Below are positions 8,203-15,339 of a stretch of DNA of 40,767 bases, piece after piece. Both the position numbers and the translations under genes were made by a program. Within the stretch, counting starts at the first letter, position 1; every line of letters begins with the position of its first letter. Source of the DNA: Sutterella sp. (GTDB taxonomy: Bacteria; Pseudomonadota; Gammaproteobacteria; Burkholderiales; Burkholderiaceae_F); the NCBI GenBank assembly GCA_020025955.1, contig JAHHRF010000012.1:1-40767 (forward strand), in the 5' to 3' direction. The notes beneath the pieces are model-generated. The model saw nothing but the letters and a program-made list of their open reading frames with translations. It searched no databases and was not told the DNA's origin.

Positions 8203-9123
8203 TTAGAAGAGCGCGTCCGACGTGCTCTGTCGCCAGAAATCCACGGGACAGGCTTTCGCGTCCTCGAAGGTAACGACTTCATAGGCATCGGGCGTCTCTA
8301 AGAGCGCGCGCAACAACTTGTTGTTGATGGCGTGCCCTGACTTATGCGCCTTGTAGTGCGTGAGCAAAGGGCTCCCTAACACGTAGAGGTCGCCCATGGC
8401 ATCGAGCATCTTGTGCTTCACAAACTCATCGTTACTGCGAAGCCCTTCCGGATTCAAAATGCGGAATTCATCCATCACGATGGCGTTTTCCATGGAGCCG
8501 CCCTGGGCCAAGCCAATCTTGCGGAGCATTTCCACGTCCTGCACAAACCCGAAGGTGCGGCAGCGCGAAATGGCTTGCTCGTAGGTGACGCGGGCAAAGT
8601 CCACGGTGACTTCCTGGACCGTGCGATCAATCGCCGGATGCCCGAAGTCAATCGAGAAGGTGAGCATAAAGCCTTCATGGGGTTCCAATCGGGCCCACTT
8701 GTCGCCTTCATGGACTTCCACGGGCTTCAAGATACGAACGAAACGCTTGGGGGCGTCTTGTTCCACAATGCCGGCTTCACGAAGTAAGAACACAAAGCTC
8801 GAGCCCGAGCCATCCATGATCGGAATTTCCGTGGCGTCGACTTCGATTAAGACGTTGTCCACCCCTAAGCCACTCAAGGCACTCATCAAGTGCTCAATCG
8901 TGGCCACCACAGCGTTCCCCACATTAATCGTGGTCGCCATACGGGTGTCGTTGACGTTTAAGGGGAGCGCCGGAATGTCGAGCTCAGGGTCCATGTCCAC
9001 ACGGCGAAACACAATCCCCGTATCGGGCGTGGCCGGGTGCATCACCAAGCGCACCTTGCGACCGCTGTGCACACCAATGCCGACGGCTTCGACCGTCTGC
9101 GCCAAGGTACGTTGTTTAAACAT
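8203..9123 (-). CDS. lpxC: UDP-3-O-acyl-N-acetylglucosamine deacetylase LpxC
   Basis: Zinc amidase for the committed step of lipid A synthesis, acting in the cytosol. The protein is 306 residues, the usual length. The zinc ligands H78 (in TIEHLMSALSGLGVDN), H237 and D241 (in HKMLDAMGDLYVLG) are present, as is the catalytic histidine H264 (HKSGH). The N-terminus (KQRTLAQTVEAVGIGVHSG) is the family signature. Its ATG overlaps the end of the small FtsZ-C-domain-like gene by 8 bases, implying translational coupling. It ends the dcw transcription block. The ftsZ-lpxC pairing is common in proteobacteria. Confidence 0.97.
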   Translation of the reverse strand: MFKQRTLAQTVEAVGIGVHSGRKVRLVMHPATPDTGIVFRRVDMDPELDIPALPLNVNDTRMATTINVGNAVVATIEHLMSALSGLGVDNVLIEVDATEIPIMDGSGSSFVFLLREAGIVEQDAPKRFVRILKPVEVHEGDKWARLEPHEGFMLTFSIDFGHPAIDRTVQEVTVDFARVTYEQAISRCRTFGFVQDVEMLRKIGLAQGGSMENAIVMDEFRILNPEGLRSNDEFVKHKMLDAMGDLYVLGSPLLTHYKAHKSGHAINNKLLRALLETPDAYEVVTFEDAKACPVDFWRQSTSDALF

Positions 9124-9532
9124 CTTCGGCCTCGTGGCGCACCAAAATCACGATTTGACCGGGCAGCATGGCGTCCCCTTCCGAAAAGCCCCAGAGCACA
9201 GGGTGCTGGGCAGGAAGGTGGTGGTTCAAAATCGTCATGGCATGGCGTAACGCCTCCAAATTCAGGGCGCCCGGCGTCACAAACACCGTAGCCACCCCTT
9301 TTAAGGTGAGCGTTTTTAAGTAGTCAGACGCCGCTTGGGCAACCGAGGCCACCGATTCCATGTCGGCAAATTCAAAGGCCAACACGTCAACGGGGTCCTC
9401 GCCTTGCGAGACGCGCAACACATCTTCCGGCGTTAAGGCCACGGGGCCCGTCATGGGACCCACTTCGGCCATAAAGACGTCAACGATCGCCTGCGCGTCG
9501 TTCCCGTTCGAGAAGGATTTAATCGTCTTCAT
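9116..9532 (-). CDS. Small FtsZ C-terminal-subdomain-like protein
   Basis: A 138-residue protein with no GTP-binding domain. From about residue 31 it aligns by eye with the second half of the neighbouring FtsZ proteins. A T7-loop-like ALTPEDVLRV (32-41) matches NLDFEDVKTV. Next come a strand (DVLAFEFA) and a helix (SVAQAASDYL) matching AVEAAEAAIS, then LKGVATVFVTPG matching IEGAGGLLVYFT. LEALRHAMTILN (92-103) matches MAEMRKAMGVLN, PVLWGFSEG matches QVFWGSANV, and GQIVILV matches GEIRVTIV. The T7 asparagine and first aspartate are replaced (A32, T34); only the second aspartate (D37) remains. It has no C-terminal FtsA/ZapD-binding peptide. It starts 16 bases after ftsZ2 with a GGAGG site and overlaps lpxC. 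Function is unknown; a role as an FtsZ filament cap or regulator is inference. Confidence 0.7.
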   Translation of the reverse strand: MKTIKSFSNGNDAQAIVDVFMAEVGPMTGPVALTPEDVLRVSQGEDPVDVLAFEFADMESVASVAQAASDYLKTLTLKGVATVFVTPGALNLEALRHAMTILNHHLPAQHPVLWGFSEGDAMLPGQIVILVRHEAEDV

Positions 9533-9548
9533 CCGATTGCCCCTCCGC

Positions 9549-10826
9549 TTAACGATTCAAAAAGGACGGAATCGTGATGGGTTGCGGGGCGACTTCAGGT
9601 TCGGGTTCCGGAGCGGGCGCAGGGGCCGGCGTCGGCGCGGGCTGGGGTGCAGCCTCAACCGGCGTCGGGGCCACCGGGGTCACCGGGGCGACCGCTTCAA
9701 CGGGGGCGACGGGCGTAACCGGGGCTTCAGGAGTGACCACCGGCGACTCAATCACGCCAGCGGGCAAGCCCGTTAAACCTTCCACCAAGGGGGCGTTAAT
9801 AACCGGGGGCTTACGCTGCGTTTCCGTCTGAACCGGGTCGACGATATGACGGATGGGAGGCGGCTCATGCGTGGCCACTTCATCCAAACCCGTGGCCACG
9901 ATCGTGACACGGATTTCGCCATTCATTTCGGGCACGTTAGCCGAACCCCAGAAGACCTGAGCGTTCTTGCTCACGAACGTATTCAAGACGCCCATGGCTT
10001 TACGCATTTCAGCCATCGTCACGGTGTCATCACACGTGAAGTAAACGAGCAGACCACCCGCGCCTTCGATATTGCGACCTTCCAACAAGGGGCAAGAAAT
10101 CGCGGCTTCAGCGGCTTCCACCGCACGGTTGGGACCACTACGGCTTGCCAACCCGATGATGGCGGAGCCACGGATACTCATCACGGTCTTGACGTCTTCA
10201 AAGTCAAGGTTGATGTAGCCCGGCGTATGAATAATGTCAGCAATCCCCACGCACGCCTTGTAGAGCACGTCGTTACTCATGGCGTAGCACTGCTTCATGG
10301 TGGCTTCGGGGTCAATCTCTTCGAGTTTGGAGTTGAGAATGACGAGCATGGAGTCGACCTTGTCGCGAAGCTTGCTTAAACCTTCTTGCGCGACATTGGC
10401 ACGACGAGCGCCTTCAAAGGAGAAGGGACGCGTGACGACACCCACGGTCAAAATGCCCATTTCCTTGGCGATTTCCGCGATCACGGGGGCAGCCCCCGTC
10501 CCGGTACCACCGCCCATGCCGGCCGTAATAAAGAGAAGGTTGGAGCCACGAATCGCGTCTTCAATCTGCTCGCGCTTTTCCCACGCGGCTTGAGCGCCAA
10601 TCTCAGGCTTTGCACCCGCCCCTAAGCCCGTTTCACCGAGCTGGAGCTTGACGTGCGCCTTGGAATGCTGGAGCGCTTGGTAGTCCGTATTGGCCACGAT
10701 AAATTCCACGCCTTGCGCGTTTTGCGTGACCATGTAGTCCACGGCATTACCACCGCCGCCCCCGACACCGATCACTTTAATCACGGTGTTGAGCGGATCC
10801 AAATCCTTCATTACGTCAAATGTCAT
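9549..10826 (-). CDS. ftsZ: Cell division protein FtsZ, second copy (ftsZ2)
   Basis: Tubulin-like GTPase that forms the Z ring. The 425-residue product has a T1 loop GVGGGGGNA (20-28), signature GGGTGTG (105-111) and an intact T7 loop NLDFED (206-211), so it should bind and hydrolyse GTP. A long Pro/Ala/Val/Glu-rich linker (about 318-416) ends in a canonical C-terminal peptide ITIPSFLNR for FtsA/ZapD-type partners. It is colinear without gaps with the upstream paralogue to residue 317, about 69% identical by hand count. The ATG at 10826 is chosen because MTFDV aligns with MSYEI of the paralogue; an upstream in-frame extension (to 10937) covers the intergenic hairpin and is not conserved. It is followed closely by the small FtsZ-like gene and lpxC. 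Confidence 0.95.
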   Translation of the reverse strand: MTFDVMKDLDPLNTVIKVIGVGGGGGNAVDYMVTQNAQGVEFIVANTDYQALQHSKAHVKLQLGETGLGAGAKPEIGAQAAWEKREQIEDAIRGSNLLFITAGMGGGTGTGAAPVIAEIAKEMGILTVGVVTRPFSFEGARRANVAQEGLSKLRDKVDSMLVILNSKLEEIDPEATMKQCYAMSNDVLYKACVGIADIIHTPGYINLDFEDVKTVMSIRGSAIIGLASRSGPNRAVEAAEAAISCPLLEGRNIEGAGGLLVYFTCDDTVTMAEMRKAMGVLNTFVSKNAQVFWGSANVPEMNGEIRVTIVATGLDEVATHEPPPIRHIVDPVQTETQRKPPVINAPLVEGLTGLPAGVIESPVVTPEAPVTPVAPVEAVAPVTPVAPTPVEAAPQPAPTPAPAPAPEPEPEVAPQPITIPSFLNR

Positions 10827-10903
10827 AGTAGACCCCGAATAAATAGTCCCTAAATTATGGCTTATCTTGGCGGTTTCTGCCCAACCCTTAGTGCAAAAAT
10901 GCC

Positions 10904-10931
10904 AACAGGACCGCCCAAGGGCCGTCCTGTT
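10904..10931 (-). terminator. Terminator-like hairpin between ftsZ1 and ftsZ2
   Basis: On the minus strand AACAGGAC pairs perfectly with GTCCTGTT, an inner GCC/GGC pairing extends the stem, and GGCATTTTTG follows. The hairpin lies in the 153-base gap between the two ftsZ genes and could end or attenuate the ftsZ1 transcript. Between it and ftsZ2 a CATAAT (a possible -10) is visible at about 10845-10850 with only a poor -35, so a separate ftsZ2 promoter is plausible but unproven. Confidence 0.7.
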
Positions 10932-10979
10932 CGTCAAGGGGTGAGAGGCACCCCAGCCATTGAGCGTTAAGCCCTTTCG

Positions 10980-12149
10980 TTAGTGGCGAAGAAAGTCCGG
11001 AACGACCTTCACGGGCTCAAGGTCCGACTCCGTCGTCGTGGCCGGTTGAGGGGCCTCCGTAGGGGCGGCCGCCTTGTCCAAGGCTTCAGGCATCACCCCT
11101 AAGGGCGGCACGCGGGCGGGATTCAAGGGCGAAACCACATTGGGAGCGGGCGTCGGCTTTTCAACCACGCCCTCTAAGCTCGCGGCGACACGGTCACGCG
11201 CTTCGTCCAAGCCCGTAGCCACCACCGTAATACGGAGTTCGTCCCCTAATTCCGCCATTTCGGCGCTCCCGAAGAGCACCAAGGCATTGCCCGAAACAAA
11301 GGTATTCAAGACGCCCATGGCCTTTTTCATTTCGCTCATCTTCAAGGAGTCGTCCGCCATGAAGTAGACGAGCAAGGCACGGGCCCCCTCGATACTCTGC
11401 CCTTCCAATAAGGGGCTCGAGATGGCGGCTTCGGCCGCTTCCACGGCACGGTTCGGACCCTTGGCGCTCGCCACCCCAATCACGGCCGTCCCGCGGGCAC
11501 GCATCACGTGCTTAATGTCTTCGAAGTCGCGGTTCACCGTGCCCGGCGTATTGATGATGTCGGCAATCCCCACGCACGCGCGATAGAGCACGTCGTTACT
11601 CATGCGCATGCAGTCTGCCATCGTGGCCTCTGGGTCAATGTCTTCTAACTTGGAATTCAAAATCACCAGGATGGAGTCAACGTTTTCACGAAGCGATTTG
11701 ATGCCTGCCTCGGCAATACGTTGGCGAGGCCCCCCTTCAAAGGAGAAGGGACGCGTGACCACACCCACGGTCAAAATCCCCATGGAGCGGGCCACTTCGG
11801 CAATCACGGGCGCAGCCCCCGTGCCGGTACCCCCGCCCATCCCGGCGGTAATAAAAAGAAGGTTCGTGCCACGGATGGCGTCCGCAATCTCTTCACGGCT
11901 ATCGAGCGCAAACTCACGTCCCACTTCCGGGCGGCCACCCGCGCCCAAGCCCGTACCGCCCAACTGAATGGTGCGGTGCGCGCGCGAAATCTGTAAGACC
12001 TGATGGTCCGTGTTGACAGCAATAAATTCGATGCCTTGAGCCCCGTTGGCGATCATATGCTCCACAGCATTGCCACCACAGCCCCCGACACCCACGACTT
12101 TAATTACAGTTTGCAGTGCCCCTTGTTCGGGCAGAATTTCATACGACAT
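10980..12149 (-). CDS. ftsZ: Cell division protein FtsZ, first copy (ftsZ1)
   Basis: A full FtsZ of 389 residues lying directly after ftsA, the usual ftsZ position in the dcw cluster. T1 loop GVGGCGGNA (20-28, Cys in place of the usual Gly/Ala), GGGTGTG (105-111), T7 loop NRDFED (206-211, Arg where Leu/Val is usual) with both catalytic aspartates present. The linker (about 318-380) is shorter and less repetitive than in ftsZ2 and ends in VKVVPDFLRH, a recognisable C-terminal peptide. Both copies share unusual features such as LNSKLE in place of the common PNxxL and the MSNDVL segment. That points to duplication within this lineage rather than import. Upstream lies a terminator-like hairpin, so expression may be separate from ftsA. 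Confidence 0.96.
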   Translation of the reverse strand: MSYEILPEQGALQTVIKVVGVGGCGGNAVEHMIANGAQGIEFIAVNTDHQVLQISRAHRTIQLGGTGLGAGGRPEVGREFALDSREEIADAIRGTNLLFITAGMGGGTGTGAAPVIAEVARSMGILTVGVVTRPFSFEGGPRQRIAEAGIKSLRENVDSILVILNSKLEDIDPEATMADCMRMSNDVLYRACVGIADIINTPGTVNRDFEDIKHVMRARGTAVIGVASAKGPNRAVEAAEAAISSPLLEGQSIEGARALLVYFMADDSLKMSEMKKAMGVLNTFVSGNALVLFGSAEMAELGDELRITVVATGLDEARDRVAASLEGVVEKPTPAPNVVSPLNPARVPPLGVMPEALDKAAAPTEAPQPATTTESDLEPVKVVPDFLRH

Positions 12150-12193
12150 TAACGTTCCAATACGATTGGTTTAGCGAATTTATTTTGACATAA

Positions 12194-12217
12194 AAGCCCG
12201 ACGCTTCTGACGGGCTT
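12194..12217 (-). terminator. Terminator-like hairpin between ftsA and ftsZ1
   Basis: On the minus strand AAGCCCG pairs with CGGGCTT over a 10-base loop and is followed by TTATG. It lies 44 bases after ftsA and 44 before the ftsZ1 start. The stem is short (7 bp) and the U tract modest, so it may attenuate rather than terminate. Confidence 0.6.
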
Positions 12218-12261
12218 CTTGTGAGTAAGGTTTTCTTTTCAGGGCGTGGCAAGGCTTGCGA

Positions 12262-13533
12262 TTAAACGTAATCCCCAAAGAAGAGGCGCTTCAAACCTTT
12301 GGTGCCCCCACTGCCATGCTTGCGACGCAGCTTCCCAGGATTAGCCTCGTAGAGGCGCTCTAACAGTAACCCTAAGCAGGCGGTGTTTTTCGTGTCGCGC
12401 GGGGTCTCGGGCTCAATATTTAATGCGCGTCCCACACGAACGGGTTTGCCGAAAACGTCTTCAGCAACCTGCGCCAAGCCTTCTAATTTTGCCCCACCGC
12501 CCGTGATCACGACATTGCTGACTTTCTCTAAGTAGCCAGCCTCTTCAATCAGTCGACGATAAAGCCCAAAGAATTCTTGTGCGCGAGCGCGCAAGGTGCG
12601 GGCTAACAGACGACGCGACACGCTTCGCATTTGGCGCGTGCTCGAGGGAACCGTACAGATTTCCATCGGGTCGAATTTCTCATCGACGCAGTGACCGGCC
12701 GTTTGCTTTAACTTTTCCGCGTCATCCATGGTGAGCCCAAAGACCATCGCCACGTCACGCGTGAAGTATTCCGCCCCAAAGGGTTGCACGTGCGTATAGA
12801 GCACCACGTCTTCGTGATAGATCGCAATGCTGGAGGTTTGCGCCCCCAAGTCAATCACTAAGGTCCCGCAATACTTTTCCGCCTTGGTGAGCACCGCAAT
12901 GGCGCTCGCAATGGGGTGCGGCAAGTAACGGTCCAATTCGACGCCGTTACGGAGCAAACACCGCTTCATATTTTCGGCGTTGGTTAACGACCCGTAGACC
13001 GCGTGGTATTTGACGTTTAATTTGGAGCACGCTAAGCCCAAGGGCTGATCGCTCACACGACTGCCGTCACATTCAAAGAACTGACGGTGAAGTTTGATGA
13101 GCTCAGGGCCCTGCTTTTTGGCGTTGGCTCGAGCGTTACGCTCCGCCTCTTCAATGTCCGCTTGGTGCACTTCGTTATTGCGCACCACGGCAGTGCCAGT
13201 ACAGTTAGCGCTTCGTAAAACCGAGCCCCCTAAGGTGGCAATCACGCGTTCGATACGAAACCCATCGCACCCGGCTTCCGCTTCGTGGAGAGCTTCCCCC
13301 ACGGAGGTCACGGCCGCTTCCAAGTCCACGACAACGCCGTTACGGATCCCGCGCGAGGGGGCCACCCCCGTGCTAATCACACGAATGACACGCCCCTGCG
13401 TTTCCGCGCCTTTTTTGGCCCGGCTCTCCGGCTCATTGGCGTTAGGGCTTGCTTCAACCATCTTGCCCACGACGCAAAAGATCTTTTCAGATCCAGCGTC
13501 TAAGGCAACAAGATATTCAGCATTGTCGTTCAT
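12262..13533 (-). CDS. ftsA: Cell division protein FtsA (divergent phosphate loop)
   Basis: Actin-like protein that tethers FtsZ to the membrane and recruits the later divisome. The protein is 423 residues. Phosphate-1 region ALDAGSEKI (10-18), adenosine motif VITGGGAKLEGL (342-353) and a C-terminal amphipathic stretch (GLKRLFFGDYV) for membrane binding are visible. The phosphate-2 motif, usually DIGGGT, reads DLGAQTSS (228-235), so nucleotide contact may differ. A hydrophilic insertion of roughly 20 residues (27-47) lies between the first two strands compared with E. coli. It follows ftsQ by 53 bases, with a terminator-like hairpin between them. Identity is certain from position and motifs. 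Confidence 0.95.
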   Translation of the reverse strand: MNDNAEYLVALDAGSEKIFCVVGKMVEASPNANEPESRAKKGAETQGRVIRVISTGVAPSRGIRNGVVVDLEAAVTSVGEALHEAEAGCDGFRIERVIATLGGSVLRSANCTGTAVVRNNEVHQADIEEAERNARANAKKQGPELIKLHRQFFECDGSRVSDQPLGLACSKLNVKYHAVYGSLTNAENMKRCLLRNGVELDRYLPHPIASAIAVLTKAEKYCGTLVIDLGAQTSSIAIYHEDVVLYTHVQPFGAEYFTRDVAMVFGLTMDDAEKLKQTAGHCVDEKFDPMEICTVPSSTRQMRSVSRRLLARTLRARAQEFFGLYRRLIEEAGYLEKVSNVVITGGGAKLEGLAQVAEDVFGKPVRVGRALNIEPETPRDTKNTACLGLLLERLYEANPGKLRRKHGSGGTKGLKRLFFGDYV

Positions 13534-13571
13534 GGTGATCCTAAACCGACGGTGTCGGGCAAAAAGAGGTC

Positions 13572-13595
13572 AAAAGCCCCTCATCATTAAGGGGC
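13572..13595 (-). terminator. Terminator-like hairpin at the ftsQ stop
   Basis: GCCCCT pairs with AGGGGC around an 8-base loop that contains the ftsQ TAA, followed by TTTTG on the minus strand. A translating ribosome ending ftsQ would cover it, so it could link ftsA expression to ftsQ translation. Modest 6-bp stem. Confidence 0.5.
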
Positions 13596-14399
13596 GGGTA
13601 GCGTGGCAGCAAACGCTCGATCGTAGCGCGCATCAATACGGGTGGGATGCCCATAGAGACGTCGAACCACTTCCGGATACGCACTGACAACATCGCGGAG
13701 CCGATCCATCACGGTTTCTGTGGATTGATCCTGCCCCAATTCAATGGTCGTGGGCGGAATGGTGTCGGATACCATCACAATACGCCAACTTCCACGATCT
13801 GAATAGTTAATGTCCGTTAAGCGCGCCGACAAAGGCGCGAGCAATTCGCTAAAGGCCTTATAGTACCGCGTGATGCGCTCAATTTGATGAAGATTGCCGT
13901 AAAAATTGGGTAGGGCTGCTTCCTTTTCCCCGAGAACACTAGCGTCGGCGGAAAAAAGTTCACCCTCCTGACTAACCAGTTGACCATCTTCATACTTGGC
14001 AATCGCCTCGAAAGGCACGATTTCCACGTCTAAACGGTCCGGCCACAGTCGTCGCACCGTAACAGTATGCACCCAGGGTACGTCAATGAGTGACGCTCTC
14101 AGTGCATCCAGGTCCGCCGTGATGAAATTACCGTCTAAATGCTGTTGCACGGTCGCCTGAACGAGGCTCGACGGGACCTTGGCTTCATCCGTTTTCACCG
14201 TCACCGATTTAAAGGCAAAGTACGGGGTGGCTTTCGCCCAATCAAAGAGTCGATCGCCCCCGAAGAGCGCCCCGATGCAAAGTGCCAGCCCCAACATCAC
14301 TTTAAAGACGCGCCACGCGCGTTGAGCCCGTGTGAGCTTGGGCTCAACGGGCTTCGAAACAGGCTGCGGTAATCGTACGCGGGGGCTCCAACTGGCCAT
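13587..14399 (-). CDS. ftsQ: Cell division protein FtsQ
   Basis: Bitopic inner-membrane protein that links FtsA/FtsZ-side events to FtsB/FtsL and the septal synthase. The 270-residue product has a short basic cytoplasmic tail (1-31) and one membrane segment (about 32-50). A POTRA domain follows, starting at YFAFKSVTVKTDEAKV and containing the family hallmark VPWVHTVTVRRLWPDRLDVEI. The beta domain follows to the C-terminus. Length is typical. It starts 10 bases after ddl in the standard order ddl-ftsQ-ftsA. Confidence 0.94.
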   Translation of the reverse strand: MASWSPRVRLPQPVSKPVEPKLTRAQRAWRVFKVMLGLALCIGALFGGDRLFDWAKATPYFAFKSVTVKTDEAKVPSSLVQATVQQHLDGNFITADLDALRASLIDVPWVHTVTVRRLWPDRLDVEIVPFEAIAKYEDGQLVSQEGELFSADASVLGEKEAALPNFYGNLHQIERITRYYKAFSELLAPLSARLTDINYSDRGSWRIVMVSDTIPPTTIELGQDQSTETVMDRLRDVVSAYPEVVRRLYGHPTRIDARYDRAFAATLPAP

Positions 14400-14409
14400 A
14401 ACTGTCCTT

Positions 14410-15339
14410 TTAGTCGGTCGCGGCTAAGCCTAAAACCGTTTGGCAAAGCGCTGCATAGTCAAGCCCCACGGCGCGCGCGGCCATCGGCACGAGCGAGTGT
14501 GGCGTCATCCCCGGCGACGTATTGATTTCGAGGAGCACAAAGCTGCCATCGGGCTTTTGCATCACGTCGACGCGCGACCAGCCACGGCACCCAAGCGCGG
14601 CAAAGGCACGCTCACAAAGCGTCTGCATCGTAGTGGTCTCGTCATTCGTCAACTGAGCCGGGCACTCGTAGGAGACGGCGTCCCCAAAATACTTATTTTC
14701 AAAGTCATAGTCCCCTTCAGGGGCTTTGATTTCGATAACGGGTAAGGCCTTCCCATCCAAAATCGCCACGGTAAATTCGCGACCATGGATATAGGCTTCA
14801 ATGAGCGCAGGATCGCCCTTCGCGGTAGCGGCGACCACCCCGGCTTTTAAGCCCTCGAGCGTCGGCGTCGGCAATTTCGTCACCCCAATCGAGGAGCCAT
14901 CGCGCGCGGGCTTCACCACTAAGCCGTTTTGCCCCAAGCTCTCAAGGATCTCAGTGAGCACGTCGTCCGTCACGTCCGCCAACACTTCACGCCCTTCGGG
15001 CACGGGAAGGCCTGCTGCCTTCCAGACGACCTTGGTCATTTCCTTGTCCATCGCCACGGCGCTCGCCTTGACGCCAGGGCCCGTATAGGGGAGCCCTAAG
15101 TAATTGAGCACCCCTTGGAGGTTACCGTCTTCGCCCATCTTGCCGTGCATGGCAATAAAGGCGCGATCGGCCTTGGCTTTCAACGCTGAAAAGTCATCCG
15201 TCTTGGGGTCAAAGGCAAAGGCGTTAACGCCCGCGCCCTGTAGGGCTTCCAACACGCCCGAGCCCGACATCAACGAGACATCACGCTCCGAACTGGTTCC
15301 ACCGAAAATGACGGCCACACGGCCTAAGTCCTGGGTCAT
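14410..15339 (-). CDS. ddl: D-alanine--D-alanine ligase
   Basis: Makes D-Ala-D-Ala for the peptidoglycan stem peptide, using ATP in the cytosol. The 309-residue ATP-grasp protein starts VAVIFGGTSSERDVSLMSG and contains KPARDGSSIGV (ATP binding), EFTVAILDG, and the C-terminal metal/substrate segment FVLLEINTSPGMTPHSLVP. These match DdlB, the copy encoded in dcw clusters. Its ATG overlaps the murC stop (ATGA), so the two are translationally coupled. Confidence 0.96.
   Translation of the reverse strand: MTQDLGRVAVIFGGTSSERDVSLMSGSGVLEALQGAGVNAFAFDPKTDDFSALKAKADRAFIAMHGKMGEDGNLQGVLNYLGLPYTGPGVKASAVAMDKEMTKVVWKAAGLPVPEGREVLADVTDDVLTEILESLGQNGLVVKPARDGSSIGVTKLPTPTLEGLKAGVVAATAKGDPALIEAYIHGREFTVAILDGKALPVIEIKAPEGDYDFENKYFGDAVSYECPAQLTNDETTTMQTLCERAFAALGCRGWSRVDVMQKPDGSFVLLEINTSPGMTPHSLVPMAARAVGLDYAALCQTVLGLAATD

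Noticed and set aside
9549..10826. ftsZ2 as a pseudogene
   Set aside because: The frame is complete and all GTP-binding, T7 and C-terminal motifs are intact.
10827..10937. 37-residue N-terminal extension of FtsZ2
   Set aside because: It translates the intergenic hairpin and does not match any FtsZ; the ATG at 10826 aligns with the start of FtsZ1.
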